From Tetraselmis striata (Eukaryota > Chlorophyta > Chlorodendrophyceae > Chlorodendrales > Chlorodendraceae), in the NCBI GenBank assembly GCA_006384855.1, contig VCJN01002677.1:62001-126000 (forward strand): a stretch of DNA of 64,000 bases. Direction: 5' to 3'. The notes under the pieces were generated by a model, which saw only the letters and a list, made by a program, of their open reading frames with translations, was not told the DNA's origin and did not search any database. Of the stretch, positions 8,679 to 20,200 are shown in pieces. The first letter of the stretch is position 1. Every line of letters begins with the position of its first letter. The position numbers and the translations under genes are program-made.

Positions 8679-11600
8679 ATGCCGGCAGCTGCTGCCAGGG
8701 CGCAGCTGGGAGGGGCGCCAGCAGGCGCCGCACGGCCCTCCCCCCGTGCCGTGCGGCCGCAGATGCTCGCTGCGCGCGTGAGCGGACCCCTCGCAGCGGC
8801 AGCCGCAGGCCTGCAGCAGCGGCACCAGATGCGGGGGCGGTGGGGCCGGCCGGCGCGGCTGCTGGTGGAGGCTCGGCGCGCGGGGCGGCGGCGGGTGCCA
8901 GGCGGGGCGCCGCCGGCGGAGCTGGTGCAGGAGCTGGGGTGCGCGATGCCACCACCCCCTCACCCCCTCCACCCCTGGACTGCTGCCATCAATGCGGCAA
9001 TTGGCGATGGTGCTGTCTCATTAAGCGCACCGCATGCCGCCGCCGAGGGCATGCCTACCTGCAACTGCCACAGCCCCGCCATGAATGAATGCCCCCCCCC
9101 CCCCCCACCCACCCACCCCGGGCACATGGTGCCAAAGGTACCGGAAGGACTTTTTTGCGGAGTACTCCATGGGCCGGCTGCTGGGCACCGGCGCCTTTGG
9201 CTCCGTGTTTCAGGTCACCAGCCGGGCAACCGGCGACCAGTGAGCCCCCCCCCCCCCCACACACACACACACCTCTTCCGCCGCAATGCCGCCCGGCTTC
9301 CATGGCCAACTTCAGCTCAGTGGACATTGCGCTGGGATGCTCGCCACCCTCAGCCGCGGATCTTGCTGCACTCGTCCAGGTACGCCGCCAAGATCCTGGA
9401 CAAGATAATGCTAGGATCCAACCTGGAGCCGGGCTTTGTGGAGCGCATCCGCGGGGAGGTGGACACGCTCAACCTGCTGGCGCGCCCCCCCTCCCTCCCC
9501 CCGGCCCCCGAATCCTCCTAGTCCACCCCCTTGGCTGCCTCCGTCTCCCCTTGGCTCCCCCTGTCCCCCGCACTGGTCCGCCCTGCACTTACCGAGCATC
9601 ACGCCCTGCCCTGTGCTTCAGGCCGGAAGCCTGAACGTGGCCTACCTCTACGACACCTGCGAGACAGAGGTCAGCGTGGTGCTGGTGTGGATCCCCCCCC
9701 CCCCCCCCCCCCCCCACACACACACCCTACAGCCTGCAGCCGCCTGTGAACGGCACGTGCAGGCCGCCGTATTGGGGTAGAGGGGGGCAAGGGGGGGGAA
9801 GGGGGGGCAGGTCGCTCACCCCGGTGGTGTGGTCGGCCTGGCGGCGTCCGGGCAGGTCTTTGAGATGCTGAGCGGCGGCACGCTGTGGGACCGCATCGAG
9901 CGCCTGAGCGGTGAGGGCAAGCTCACCGAGTACGAGATCGCCAAGGTGGCGGTGGAGGTGCTCAAAATGCTGGCGCAGTGCCACGCGCTGGGCATCATCT
10001 ACCGCGACGTCAAGCCGGGTGGGTGCGCAGCGCGGGCCGGCCTCGGGGCTGCCCTCACTAGGGGTCTCGACGCGGTAATAAGAACACAACGAATAATACG
10101 ACCCCGCCCTGCTTGCCAGAGATCAACTGCAGACAAATTCTAGCAGAACTATGGCAGGTGTTCTTATAGGATGCATGCACGCCGGATTAAAGGATTATAG
10201 TAAGGGCTCTGATAAGGAAGTCGGCGTACCCATACGGGTATATGGCTGGCAGAGTACCCGTCTCAGCAGCCGGCGCATGCAGGAGGATCAATCAAATAAA
10301 AAACATCTTGTTAATGGTACTCGGAGCAAGGGCATGATAATATGTCAATGAAGCCAGCGATTCTGTAACGCTGCATGGAAGGGCTGTACAGTCTCATGTT
10401 CAGACCATAACGATCAGAGAGAGAGAGGGGGGGGGAGGTGATGGGGGGAGGGGATGGGGGGGCAGCAACTCTGAATCATACGTGGTCCTTTATAGGAGCA
10501 GTAACCATGGTGCATGAGGTGACTACGGGAAACACTATGAGGGGGGGGGGGGTGTAGAGCGCCGCATATGATTGCGGGTACACCGGAAGAGCATATTGAC
10601 ATTGACTACAATATCATGTACGGACAACATGTGTATCGTGCCATCAGAGGGGCTGATGGATTTGATTGGGCCCCGTGAGTGATGGGCCATGAATAACGCT
10701 CGCCGATGCCTGTGCCCGGTGCCGCCGCAGAGAACTTTCTGTTCAGCTCTGTGGAGCCCGACGCACCGCTGAAGGTACCGTGGCGCGGGGCAGCTGCTCT
10801 TCGCCTGTTGCCCGCCCTCAACCGCCGCCCAGCTGCCTGACACGGCCAGGGCGCGCATGCCATCACGGCGTGACTGCAAGCGCGGCGGCCTCCTGACGCG
10901 GCCGAGTGCCCCGCTGCTCTGCTGTCAGGCCATCGACTTTGGGGCGGCGGTGGCGATCAGCCCCAAGTACCCCGTCGCGGACCGCGCGGGCACGCCCATG
11001 TACATGGTGGGCGGGGATTTGCATGCCCCCCCCCCCCCCCCCCCCTCCCCCCTCCTCTTGCTCTGCTTGCCGCACATACCCGCCAGGCATGCTACGTGGC
11101 TCAGAGCGCCGATGCCCCGCGCTGTGCCCAGGCGCCGGAGGTGGTCAAGGCGGGCGTCAACCTGCGAAACCCGGGGTACAGCGTCAAGGTGCGCGCCTGT
11201 CACGCCCCCTCCCCGCCCCCGCTGACCCACTGGGCGCGCCAATACACTGTTTTGCTGCACGTTCTGATGCAGCCGCCAGGTCCAAGCCTTGATACATCCT
11301 TACAGGTTGATGTCAATGCGGTTGGCATACACTGTGTGACTACTCCACCCGGCAGGTGGACGTGTATAGCGTCGGCGTGCTGATCTACCAGCTGATGACA
11401 GGGGCGGCTGCCGTACGACGGCCCACTGGGTCGCAACATCAACCTGTTGCTGGGCGGCGAGCAGATGCTGCAGGAGCAGGGGATGGACATCCAGGACATG
11501 TACACAGCGATCACACAGGAGGAGCTGGACTTTGAGCTGCCGCCGTGGGATGAGCTGTCGTCAGACGCCCGCGACTTTGTGGTGCGCGCGGCCTGTGCAC

Positions 11601-11804
11601 GCGATTCACGCCGCCCCAGCTTGGGTATGTTTATCTTTATAATCTCGGCGTGTTTCGCTACCACTTTGTGTATATTGTTCGACACAGCAAGGCCTTAGCT
11701 GTTTACCCAACTGAGATGCCGTGATGCCCTCCAACCACTGACAGCTCCACGTAAGAATTCTCTCCCTCGCGCTCCCGACTATCTCTCTCTCTCCCTTTCT
11801 CTCC

Positions 11805-11845
<41 letters not shown>

Positions 11846-11924
11846 CTATAACACAGCGGTCTAATTGCGGGTACAACCAAGTATCCTCATGGCTTGTAGC
11901 CACCTTCCGGTCCTTCCGCTTTCA

Positions 11925-11967
<43 letters not shown>

Positions 11968-14900
11968 GTGATCATTACAAAGTGACCATCTTTGTAATGT
12001 AAGGGTGTGATTGTGTTGTGTTTGTAATTACGTGTCCCTGGCCACGTTGTGCGCTCCATCAATACATGTACCTGCACCGAAGCGGGGATATGTTGCCTAC
12101 AGGTGCCGACACGGTAATAGGCGCACTGCAGATAAGGAGCTGATGGTCTAGTCCCCTCCTCCTCATACGCTTCATGCAACTGTGATGCGTCGCCTTGTAG
12201 TGGCTCATTGCCAGCGGATGGCAGGTCCACCAACCTGAATCCTCGGCCATTCATCCGTTTTTTAAACTAACGGCTGGTTTTTTTAACTAACTGCGGTAAT
12301 AATAGCACTGCGAATAAAAACCTGCCCTGCATGCCAGAGGTCAAATGTAGACAAAATTATAGCGGAACTTATAGCGAATGTTCTCATAGGTTGCATGCAA
12401 GGTCTAGTTTTAGGCTCTTACAGGTGCGCCGGCCCCGTATATTTGTGCCTTCCGCTATCACTGCAAACGTTTTCATGTCTGGCGGACACACGCGGGCACG
12501 CAGCTCATCTTCATTGCTTTAGGACATACAGCAACGATGTTCCCAGCGGTTGTGTTCAGGCTGCGGCGTACTGGCAGGCTCGCTCGTCCCTGTGAACGTC
12601 ATTTGTACCAGCATGCCGCTATCAGCTGGCCATGTTTGCAGCCGCCAGACTGAAATGACACGCCATGGCAACGATTTAGCCCCGATGCATGCATTGTTTG
12701 CGTGCCGCCAATTGCCATCCCATGGTGACTTGCGTTGGCCGCGCATTGTTGTAACGATCATACTTGATGGTATCTGTATGTATAAAATGTACATATGAAT
12801 AGATAGATACATACATATACATACATAATATATACATATACATACATACATACATACATATGTATATATATATACATATATATATATACATACATACATA
12901 TGTATGTATACATACATACATATGTATATATATATGTATGTATATATATATATATGTATGTATATATATCGCCATCGCACAGCCTGGTATGGATGCTGGA
13001 CGGAGCCACCCGGATCCCGGCAAATGCACATTGTTTACAATACATCGCGTTGTTAACCCCGTATTATTTCTTCCGCCCCTGCGCATGAACCTCTTGCACC
13101 CCGCCCTTCTTCGCCCCTTAAAACACACTCCCCTCGCTGTCCCGCCCTGCAGATGCTACTGCTGGAGCGGGACCACATGCTGCGCCCCTCGGCCAACGAG
13201 GCGCTCGAGCACAAGTACAGTCCCCCCCACGCCTCACCGACGTTATGCGCCTCTGCTGTCCGCGCCTCTTGCATGGCTGCGGATTGCATCAGGGCGGTGG
13301 TGCCATGAGTGACGGCCGCCCTGCGTTGAGTCATTGACGCGCTGGCGGGATGCAGGTTCCTGGAGCAGGTGGCGCAGCACCAGGCCGCCCTCTCTGAGCA
13401 GCAGCCACTCATGCACGAGGTGGGGCGCGTCCCTGCCCACTGCCTGTTCTTTTCCCTTAACGACATGTCGCCGCCCAAGGATGCGCACCTGAGGATGCGC
13501 ACATTGCAGTGGCCGAGTCCCGGTACAAAGGCTTGGCATGCCGGAGCGTGCAGGTCGCCGGTTCCTCAGTAGTGGGTGCCATCATTGGCCTGGCACGCTG
13601 CATCGTATCACCCAGGCGGTGTCGTTCAGCGCTGCCCGCGTTGTATCGACACCTATGCGCCTAATCATGGCGAGGTGCCACACAAGCGCGGAATCTCGGG
13701 GCACCGGGGCGCTGGGATCATTGTCCTCCTTTTCCTTCAGGCGGTCCACTCAGACTACGAGGTCCAATCCACCAATCCTGAATCGTCATGACGCCAAGGC
13801 CAGGACGTCCACGCGGAAGCTTTGTACTCACATATATGAAGAATTGACCGAAAGGGAGGAGGGGCTGTTACTTGTGCAATCTGCCTGGGCCGGTGCAGGC
13901 GACCGACCGGATTCTTCCAAGTTGCACCGCAGCTGAGCCTCTGTTTCGTTTGCCCCCTCTGCTGTCGCGGCTCCCGCTGTGGCGCAGGTGGTCCAGCGGC
14001 TGCAGCGCTACGGCACCTACAACCGCCTGAAGCGCATCGCCCTGCTCAAGGTGACCCCGCCGCAGCACAAATGAACGCTTGCTCTCGCCCGCATGCTGAC
14101 ACCTGAGGCTGTCTTGGGAGGTGGCAGTCACCCTGTTGCTGCCCTGGAAGGCGGCCTCACCTCGCGGCTCCTCGGCGGGGCGCCGCAGATGAAGGAGATG
14201 GCCAACCTGGACGCGTCGGAGGTGCAGGAGCTGAGCGCCCTGTTCGAGGAGATCGACACCAACGGCGACGGCGAGCTCTCGGTGGAGGAGCTGACGGCGG
14301 CCACGCAGAGCTGGAAGCTCAGCCTGACGCCGGTCGAGGTGGAGCAGCTGGTGCTGGCGGTGGACCTCAATAACGACGGTGCGCCTTGCCAATGCAGCGG
14401 GGGCGCCTGCCGCCACAGGTTCATAATGTGAACATTGCGAATGAGACTCCGCCCTGCCTGCGGAGTCTCATTCGCAGTGTTCAATGTAGAACAAAAGTTC
14501 CAATGTAGACGAAAATTCAACGGAAATATCGCAGCTGTTCTTATAGATTGCATGCGAGGCCCAATTGGATGGTTATAGTGATAAGGGCTCTTATAGCCGA
14601 GTCGGCAGCCGTATACCCCGCAGTATCCAACGGCCTAGCACAGCGCTCATGGATGAGTTGGTTGGTGAATCGAAGCAGTTGCTGTGATTGCGAGTGGCGA
14701 TCCCGCTGCTGCCGCTGTTTGTTGACGTGGAGAGTACGGGGTCACCTGTCTGTAAGGCATGACGGGTAATGCTGCCGTGTGGGCTTGCTTTACATTTAGC
14801 ACCGCTTTGTCTGGCAAGAGAGAGAGAGAGCGAGAGCGACACCTTGCATGGAGTTGTAGGTGGCTGGAGGACATCACAGCATCCCAGTTGGGCAACTGGC

Positions 14901-16430
14901 AGGACTTGTATTGTGCGCAGTCACTGTGGGTGCCGATGGACCTATTTGACCCCTCATTATAAGCCTCCATTTTTGCTTGCATGCCATCTATAAGAACATT
15001 GCGCTATATTTCCGCCACAGTCTCGTCTGCATTTGACCTCTGACAGGTAGGGCGGGTTCTTGTTGTTAGTGTGGTTATTACTGCGCCGGCACCTGTAGTG
15101 CACCTGGCCACCGCTTGTTACGCAGTAATAAACACACCACCCACTTTTCAACCCGGCACGATGCCACGCGCTGAGCGCTGCTCCCACATAGCCACTAGTA
15201 TCAAAATACGGGTGTCTGCGCACCTATAAGATCCCTTATTATCGTAAGCCGCCAATTGAGCCTTCATGCAATTAAGCCTCTAAGAGCATTTGCGATAGCT
15301 TCGCTCAAGTTTCGTCTACATTTGAATTCCGGCAGGCAGGTCAGGGTCTTGGTGGCAGTGTTTGTATTACCGCGTCGGCACGCGTAATATGTGCCATTGT
15401 AATCATTCCGTATTGGATTAGTGTCGAGGGGTGTAGTACACTAATCCAATGCGAACAATGGGGTACCATGCACGGATCATATTACGGTTATGGTATGTAT
15501 TATACGCGAATTACACCCGTTTCATGTACGATACATATATTATGCATGATGTACGCATAATATTAAATGTGTATATCTTACTATCAAAGAAACCACGATT
15601 CCGCCAACTGCATCCGTCCCTGACAGCCCCGGTGGGTGTTGGTGGGGCGCGACAGGCGTGATTCAGTACGACGAGTGGATCACGGCCCTCACGGACTGGA
15701 AGCGTATGCGCTCCGACCCCGCGTGGGAGGTGTGGGTGAAGGAGGCGTTCACCGCGTTTGGCGGCGGGGAGGGCGAGGCGAGCATCGACATGGAGCAGCT
15801 GCAGGCCATCATGCGCAGCCCCTGCATCTCCAAGGTGCGACCCCCCCCCCCCCCCCCCTCCGCCTCGCCGTCAAATGAAACTTCATATCGCGCGCGCAGA
15901 GGTCACAACTTTAAATGCTTGCCGGGCCGAGTTTCTCCATACGGCGTCTTGATGAGAAACCTGCTATGCCAAGCGTCGGGCGGATTTTGAATATTGGATT
16001 TGAAGCTGTGCAGTGATTTCCGAAACTATAGACGAAACTATACTACAGATAGACAAAACGGACGTTCTTATAAGTTGCATGCAAGCCCAATGAAATGAAG
16101 CTTCTGATAGTAAGACGTATTATAGGTCCGTCGGCCCCCGTATTATGTCGGTAGCCATCTGCACATCTGCGTCATGCGTGTGTCTCCTTCTAATGGTCTC
16201 AGTCCGAGCCCCTTTCCCCCCTCCGGCCCAACCATTGGACTGCTGCAACCATTGGACTGCTGAGCGCTGATTGCCTCGTTCGCGTGGCGCAGAGGATGCC
16301 GCAGAGCTTCCAGGACATGTTGCGGCAGGTGGACACCAACAAGGACGGCCGCATCAGCTTGGCCGAGTTCGAGCTCATGCTGGCGTCGGGGGAGATCGAC
16401 CTGGCGCTCTTCGACAGCCGCGCCGCATAG
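8679..16430 (+). CDS. CDPK: Calcium-dependent protein kinase (CDPK), 15 exons
   Basis: A Ser/Thr kinase fused to calmodulin-like EF-hands, activated by calcium. Exons: 8679-8938, 9138-9239, 9380-9479, 9622-9684, 9856-10018, 10731-10774, 10929-11006, 11132-11188, 11356-11581, 13153-13214, 13356-13419, 13988-14050, 14189-14378, 15656-15834, 16293-16430; about 595 residues. Phases agree throughout. The N-terminal 86 residues are Ala/Arg-rich and could be an organelle transit peptide. Kinase motifs: GTGAFGSVF loop, AAKIL lysine, IYRDVKPEN (Tyr for the usual His), IDFG, GTPMYMAPE, then an autoinhibitory/junction segment. EF-hand loops [24 protein letters not shown] and [12 protein letters not shown] are canonical; the third of four ([10 protein letters not shown]) is degenerate. 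Intron 3 uses a GC donor. Exon 9 is one base too long for its frame, within the g-run near 11402, and this looks like a sequence error. Introns carry C-tracts and inverted-repeat elements. Confidence 0.9.
10061..10235 (+). mobile_element. Short inverted-repeat element (MITE-like), in CDPK intron 5
   Basis: Contains the family cores ccctgcttgccagag, ttcttataggatgcatgc and tatagtaagggctct; the ends gggtctcgac and gtcggcgtaccca are degraded. Confidence 0.75.
11760..11966 (+). repeat. CT microsatellite blocks in CDPK intron 9
   Basis: Two (CT)n runs, about 11780-11842 and 11930-11966, separated by about 90 bases of ordinary sequence. Confidence 0.9.
12101..12142 (+). mobile_element. MITE-like element, 5' fragment only
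   Basis: Starts aggtgccgacacggtaat and has gcactgcagataagga of the family; the rest of the element is absent. Confidence 0.5.
12291..12439 (+). mobile_element. MITE-like element in CDPK intron 9
   Basis: Cores: gccagaggtcaaatgtagac, tatagcggaa, cataggttgcatgcaag and end aggtgcgccggccccgta. The outermost 5' bases are lost. Confidence 0.8.
12785..12968 (+). repeat. TA/CATA microsatellite in CDPK intron 9
   Basis: About 180 bp of tacata, tatata and tgta repeats. It creates spurious Tyr/Ile-rich frames on both strands. Confidence 0.9.
14427..14613 (+). mobile_element. MITE-like element in CDPK intron 13, with internal inversion-duplication
   Basis: Family cores tgttcttatagattgcatgc and gttatagtgataaggg are present. 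Near its 5' end, gcgaatgagactccgc is followed by an inverted copy gcggagtctcattcgc, so part of the element is duplicated head to head. Confidence 0.7.
14928..15097 (-). mobile_element. MITE-like element in CDPK intron 13
   Basis: Reverse copy: gggtgccgatgg end, ttataagcctcc, gcttgcatgccatctataag, cgtctgcatttgacctctg, and the far end tactgcgccggcacctgta. Confidence 0.8.
15208..15386 (-). mobile_element. MITE-like element in CDPK intron 13
   Basis: Second reverse copy about 110 bases from the previous one. Both ends are recognisable: acgggtgtctgcgcacctat and ttaccgcgtcggcacgcgta. Confidence 0.8.
16009..16143 (+). mobile_element. MITE-like element in CDPK intron 14
   Basis: Has acgttcttataagttgcatg, caagcccaatgaaatgaagc, and end ggtccgtcggcccccgta; the 5' part is degraded. 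Confidence 0.7.
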
Positions 16431-17458
16431 GGGCACCGGAGGAGGCTCCGGCGCGCCGGCATGAAAAGAATAGAAGAACCGTCAATTACCCCGCCGCACA
16501 CTACTGTGTGATGGACCGTGTCAAGCATGACGGCAAGCCTCCTCCAACCCTCCCAAACAGAACTCGCTCATGAGTTGCTCGTAGTGGGAGTTATCGAGAG
16601 GTCATTCGTGCGTCATGAGTTCCATCTATGTCTGCTGTATAATACGGCGTGTCAAGGAGGCCATCTGTCCATGCCATGATTGTAATACTCTATGCACACA
16701 TCCACGCCTTCGCCAAGCCGCAAGCCCCCGCCCCCGCCAATTTCTGTCCGTACCATGCACTCACACTACCAGAAAGTCACTGTGACGATTACATGTACCA
16801 ACATCGGCTCAGAATCTCAACACGGTCATTTATAAATTTGAAATTTGAAATTTGTTGCAACTATTTTTCCCTGTCAGTCTTCCCACTGCTACACAGGTCA
16901 GCTGCTGTACGGGGCGGCTTCGTGAACCCGCATAGGGTTGGCCGTACCCCGTAGTAGTCAGCCCTCTGAAGCCCAGGTGGTCATTACTATAATATAATAT
17001 ATACACTAGTCCACAAAGGACGCAGCGGCCAAAGTGAACCAACAGGATCAACCAAAAGGAACCGTGAGAGAACCCAGCCAGCAATCAGTACAGTTGGACC
17101 AGCCGAGAGACAGTACCCTCCGGCCGAGAGCACATTGAGGCCAAGGAAGACTCACCAAAATGTCAACCTAGAGCTGCAGGAAGGGAATCGGCATCAAAGT
17201 GGCAGCGCGCGACTTGGTCTACGAAATAGTTAGTACTGTTTACTACAGTTGTCCGTAGTAATATATGTGAGAACGTACAGATTTGCTTCCTAACCGCCTC
17301 ACAATCTCATCCGATGTTGTCTCCAATTACCATCACGTACACCGGTACTCGGTAGCGTCCGTCTAGCTCGTCGTAGTAATATTTGGAATATACCGATACT
17401 ACCGGCACGATATTCGTAGTCGCACATCACGGTGCTTCAAGATTATCCACGTACTCGT
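16431..17458. other. Intergenic stretch
   Basis: CDPK 3' region and AT-richer DNA up to the piggyBac-like element. No gene recognised. Confidence 0.5.
16681..16685 (+). terminator. TGTAA polyadenylation-type motif
   Basis: First TGTAA found downstream of the CDPK stop, about 250 bases after it. Confidence 0.3.
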
Positions 17459-17462
17459 CTAG

Positions 17463-19159
17463 CACGCGCGTACTAAATTTAGTACGCGCGCACTTCTTAC
17501 GGTTGGAGTATCCCCAGGGCGTCCAGACGTGACAATGGCTTGTGTCCACCCGTTTGGGGGTCCTTTGGGGCTAAAGTACGGCATAAGTATCGGAGGGGGG
17601 GGGGGGGTGGGCAAGTGCCGTATATGACGGCGGTGCGGTGCCGTGCATTGGGCATTCCACATGTCCACCCGCCGATCTCCACCATGAGGTAGCATGCTGG
17701 CGACGACGTCACCACCACGGTGAGCTGCCTAGGCGACCGTTACGTGGCGAAATGAAAGAAGTCTAACCCTGAGGGTGACCCTGCGGCGGTCAGCTTGCGG
17801 GGTACGGTCGTAGGCACGAATGTCGGGTGGGTGACAGTGGCGTTCCCTGACGCGCACCCGCCGCTGTCAGTTCCAGCTACGCCGCGCCCCACTGCCCTGA
17901 CCCTCACCGGCGACAGAACCTCCCCAAACCCGGTAGAGGGGAAGGCAGGAGGGTCCTCTACCCCTGCGCCAAGGCACGAGGTGGCTAACAAACGGACGCT
18001 TATGGAAGCGGCGATGAGCGATCCGGCGGATGCTGGCGAGGACAACCCGCCAGAGACCGCATACGGCCCGCCCCCAGACCCGCCCAAGACTGCATGGACG
18101 CCTGTCGGCGTCCAGCCCGGCGAGCGAGCGTGGAGCTGCCCTCGTGCCCAGTCTGCGCACAAGTTCAACGTGCGGAAGACTGGCCTGATGAAGCTGGGCT
18201 GTCCTTCTGAGGACGTCGACGCTATCAGCTATTTCCACGCATTCTTCCCCATGCGCGACATGGAGGACGCCATCGCCCTCATGAACGAGCGCGCGACTGC
18301 TGGCGAGCTGTACTTACCCACCCCCTTCACCACCGCTGAATTTCACGTTTTCCTGGGCGGCGTTTCTACGGCGGCACCAACACTGGCACAGGTGTGCTCC
18401 CCCAGCCATCACCCCTGGGCGTTGGATGAAGCATGGCCAGTCGCACATTCCCAACATATTCTCAGTCAGCAGCAACGTTGCAGTGATGACTGGTAAGGCA
18501 ACGGCTTCCCCTGCAGCCCGGAAGGCAGACAACAAGAAGCATCAAGGGCCCCGTGGCACATGTGAGGTGTGCTGAACCCAGATCCGCTCTGTCTGCAACA
18601 TCTGCATGGAGCCGGTGTGCAACAGCACGGTGCCCCGCAAGTGCTTTGCCGTTCACTTTGTAAGGCATTTGAAAGCGCTGGGGTGGACTGCACCCAAGTA
18701 GAGTGGCTATTTAAACTGTAGCACAGCTCCCACTGGCGCTGGTGTGATATGTAAATGTTTGAAGATTTCATGCTGACAGAAAATACCCAAAAACACCCAA
18801 AAATGCACCCCACATGATGCCACCCCGGGAAAATCCAACTGCACGAGCAGATTTGGGGTACCAAAGTACACATATGGACACATGTTTTCACCGGGTTTGG
18901 TCAGGTATGGCATAGGTGGCTGTCCGGTAGGTGTATCTGAAAATGCAACTGCTGAAAATGCCAAAAAAATTATGGTTTTTTCAGTATGCCGATATCGAAG
19001 CGGTGCGGGTACCCACGGACCCGTACCACTGCCCAGAAAACTTCATTTTTGGAGTCCTCTAACATATATTCAGAGCTGATAAGATGGGGCTACCTTTCGG
19101 GTGCCCCTTTGGTCCTTGCGCGGAACCCTTTTTCGGGTACCTTTTTTAGTACGCGCGTA
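17463..19159 (+). mobile_element. piggyBac-like DNA transposon, internally deleted
   Basis: A non-autonomous derivative. The frame at about 17795-18395 has the piggyBac N-terminal signature (YFHAFFPMRDMEDAIALMNE, then TTAEFHVFLGG). At 18555-18690 comes the C-terminal cysteine-rich zinc domain: CEVC, then CNIC, then the C and H of RKCFAVHF, with an in-frame TGA after CEVC. The catalytic aspartate domain between them is absent. The ends are inverted repeats: cacgcgcgtactaaa at 17463 against tttagtacgcgcgta ending at 19159. Both are flanked by CTAG (17459-17462 and 19160-19163), where piggyBac would give TTAA. The family assignment rests on the two protein motifs; the boundaries are less sure. 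Confidence 0.65.
17466..17489. repeat. 24-bp perfect palindrome at the transposon end
   Basis: The stretch from gcgcgtacta through tagtacgcgc (axis in aaattt) is its own reverse complement. It overlaps the 5' inverted repeat of the piggyBac-like element. Confidence 0.85.
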
Positions 19160-19592
19160 CTAGCGCCCTCCGCTCCTGGGATGGACCTGTAATCCTCACT
19201 CGTACAGGTACGAGTACAAACAGGTGATAAAAATGTGATGTTGCGCTCCGCGTCTACTATATGCCGCATGCAGTAAACCGTTCTTGTGACCACCTACCTG
19301 AAGCGACTGTCGTTATTGTAGAAAAATAAGAGAACCGGGAACATGAAGCGACGTTTTCGATACCACACGGCGGGCCGCTGCGCTCTGTCGCCCCAAATCA
19401 AGTTTTGCTCATGGCTGCACGTCCTGCGGGCATGCGGTACACCTTCTGTGGCGCGTCGGCATTTCCATATCAGCACTAGCACTGGAGCATGTGATTGCGC
19501 ATCAAGCTTGTTTTGATGCTGGCACACCTCGCACGCCAATTCAGGGTTCGTTCTGCCTGCACGCTGAATGAGAAGCAGCCCAGGGCGGCTAG

Positions 19593-19727
19593 GTTGAGTT
19601 TGTTTGGTTTGGGTTGGATTTTTAGGGTTGTCTTTTGGGTTGGGTCTTTAGGTTTTTAGGGGTTTCTAGGTTTTAGGGGTTTGTTTTGTGTTGGGTTTTG
19701 GGATGGGTCTTTAGAGTTTTTAGGGGC
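19593..19727 (+). repeat. Degenerate telomere-like tract
   Basis: Repeated tttagg, tttttaggg, ttttaggggttt and gggttgg words, like decayed TTTAGGG/TTTTAGGG plant-algal telomere repeats, ending in a poly-C run. Confidence 0.5.
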
Positions 19728-19889
19728 GCCCCCCCCCCCCCCCCCCCCCCCCTGTTTTCTTCGATTTCCGTGCATTCTCTTGACGCCCTCCCTGTAACCA
19801 AAAAGAATTAATTTGCAACGCTGTCGGTCAGGTATGACACAAAGGCACCCTATCAAAAATATAGGGTATGATCACTGGGCCTTGCGAAC

Positions 19890-20200
19890 AAACACGGAAA
19901 TGGGGTGGAATACCTGTACTATGTGATGGGGCATCAGCGCATGTGAACCATGGATATTCATCACTGTTGCGTCATCATTTTCTGCTCTTCTTTGGCTTTC
20001 CTTTGAAGCTGCCGTGCTTCAGCGCTTGGTGCCAAGCTGTGCGATCGGTCACTATTCTCCGCCACGTGCTGCCGGTGCGACTGTTGACCTCATGGATTAC
20101 AGGTCCGATTGGCCTTCAGAGGACTGCATGCTAGGGGCGCAAGTCGACCCTACGCGGATTCATGTAGTCGGGCCGCGAGATAGCTGCCCTGGATCGCCCA
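19890..20200 (+). repeat. Dispersed repeat R2, longest copy
   Basis: The 5' part matches 7960-8110. The 3' part (ggccttcagaggactgcatg, then ggattcatgtagtcgggcc) matches 40200-40290 and 42378-42460. The arms gactgcatg and catgtagtc can pair into a hairpin. Confidence 0.6.

Noticed and set aside
8401-8955. Minus-strand Ala/Pro-rich ORF opposite CDPK exon 1
   Set aside because: The plus-strand frame joins exon 2 in phase through a proper donor at 8939; the minus frame is its GC-rich shadow.
12676-13128. Tyr/Ile-rich ORFs on both strands, also at 31447-31886
   Set aside because: They are translations of TA/CATA microsatellites.
19294-19539. A second piggyBac zinc domain on the minus strand (starts ACEVCQHQNK)
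   Set aside because: Only one CxxC pair; the later cysteine and histidine pattern is absent.
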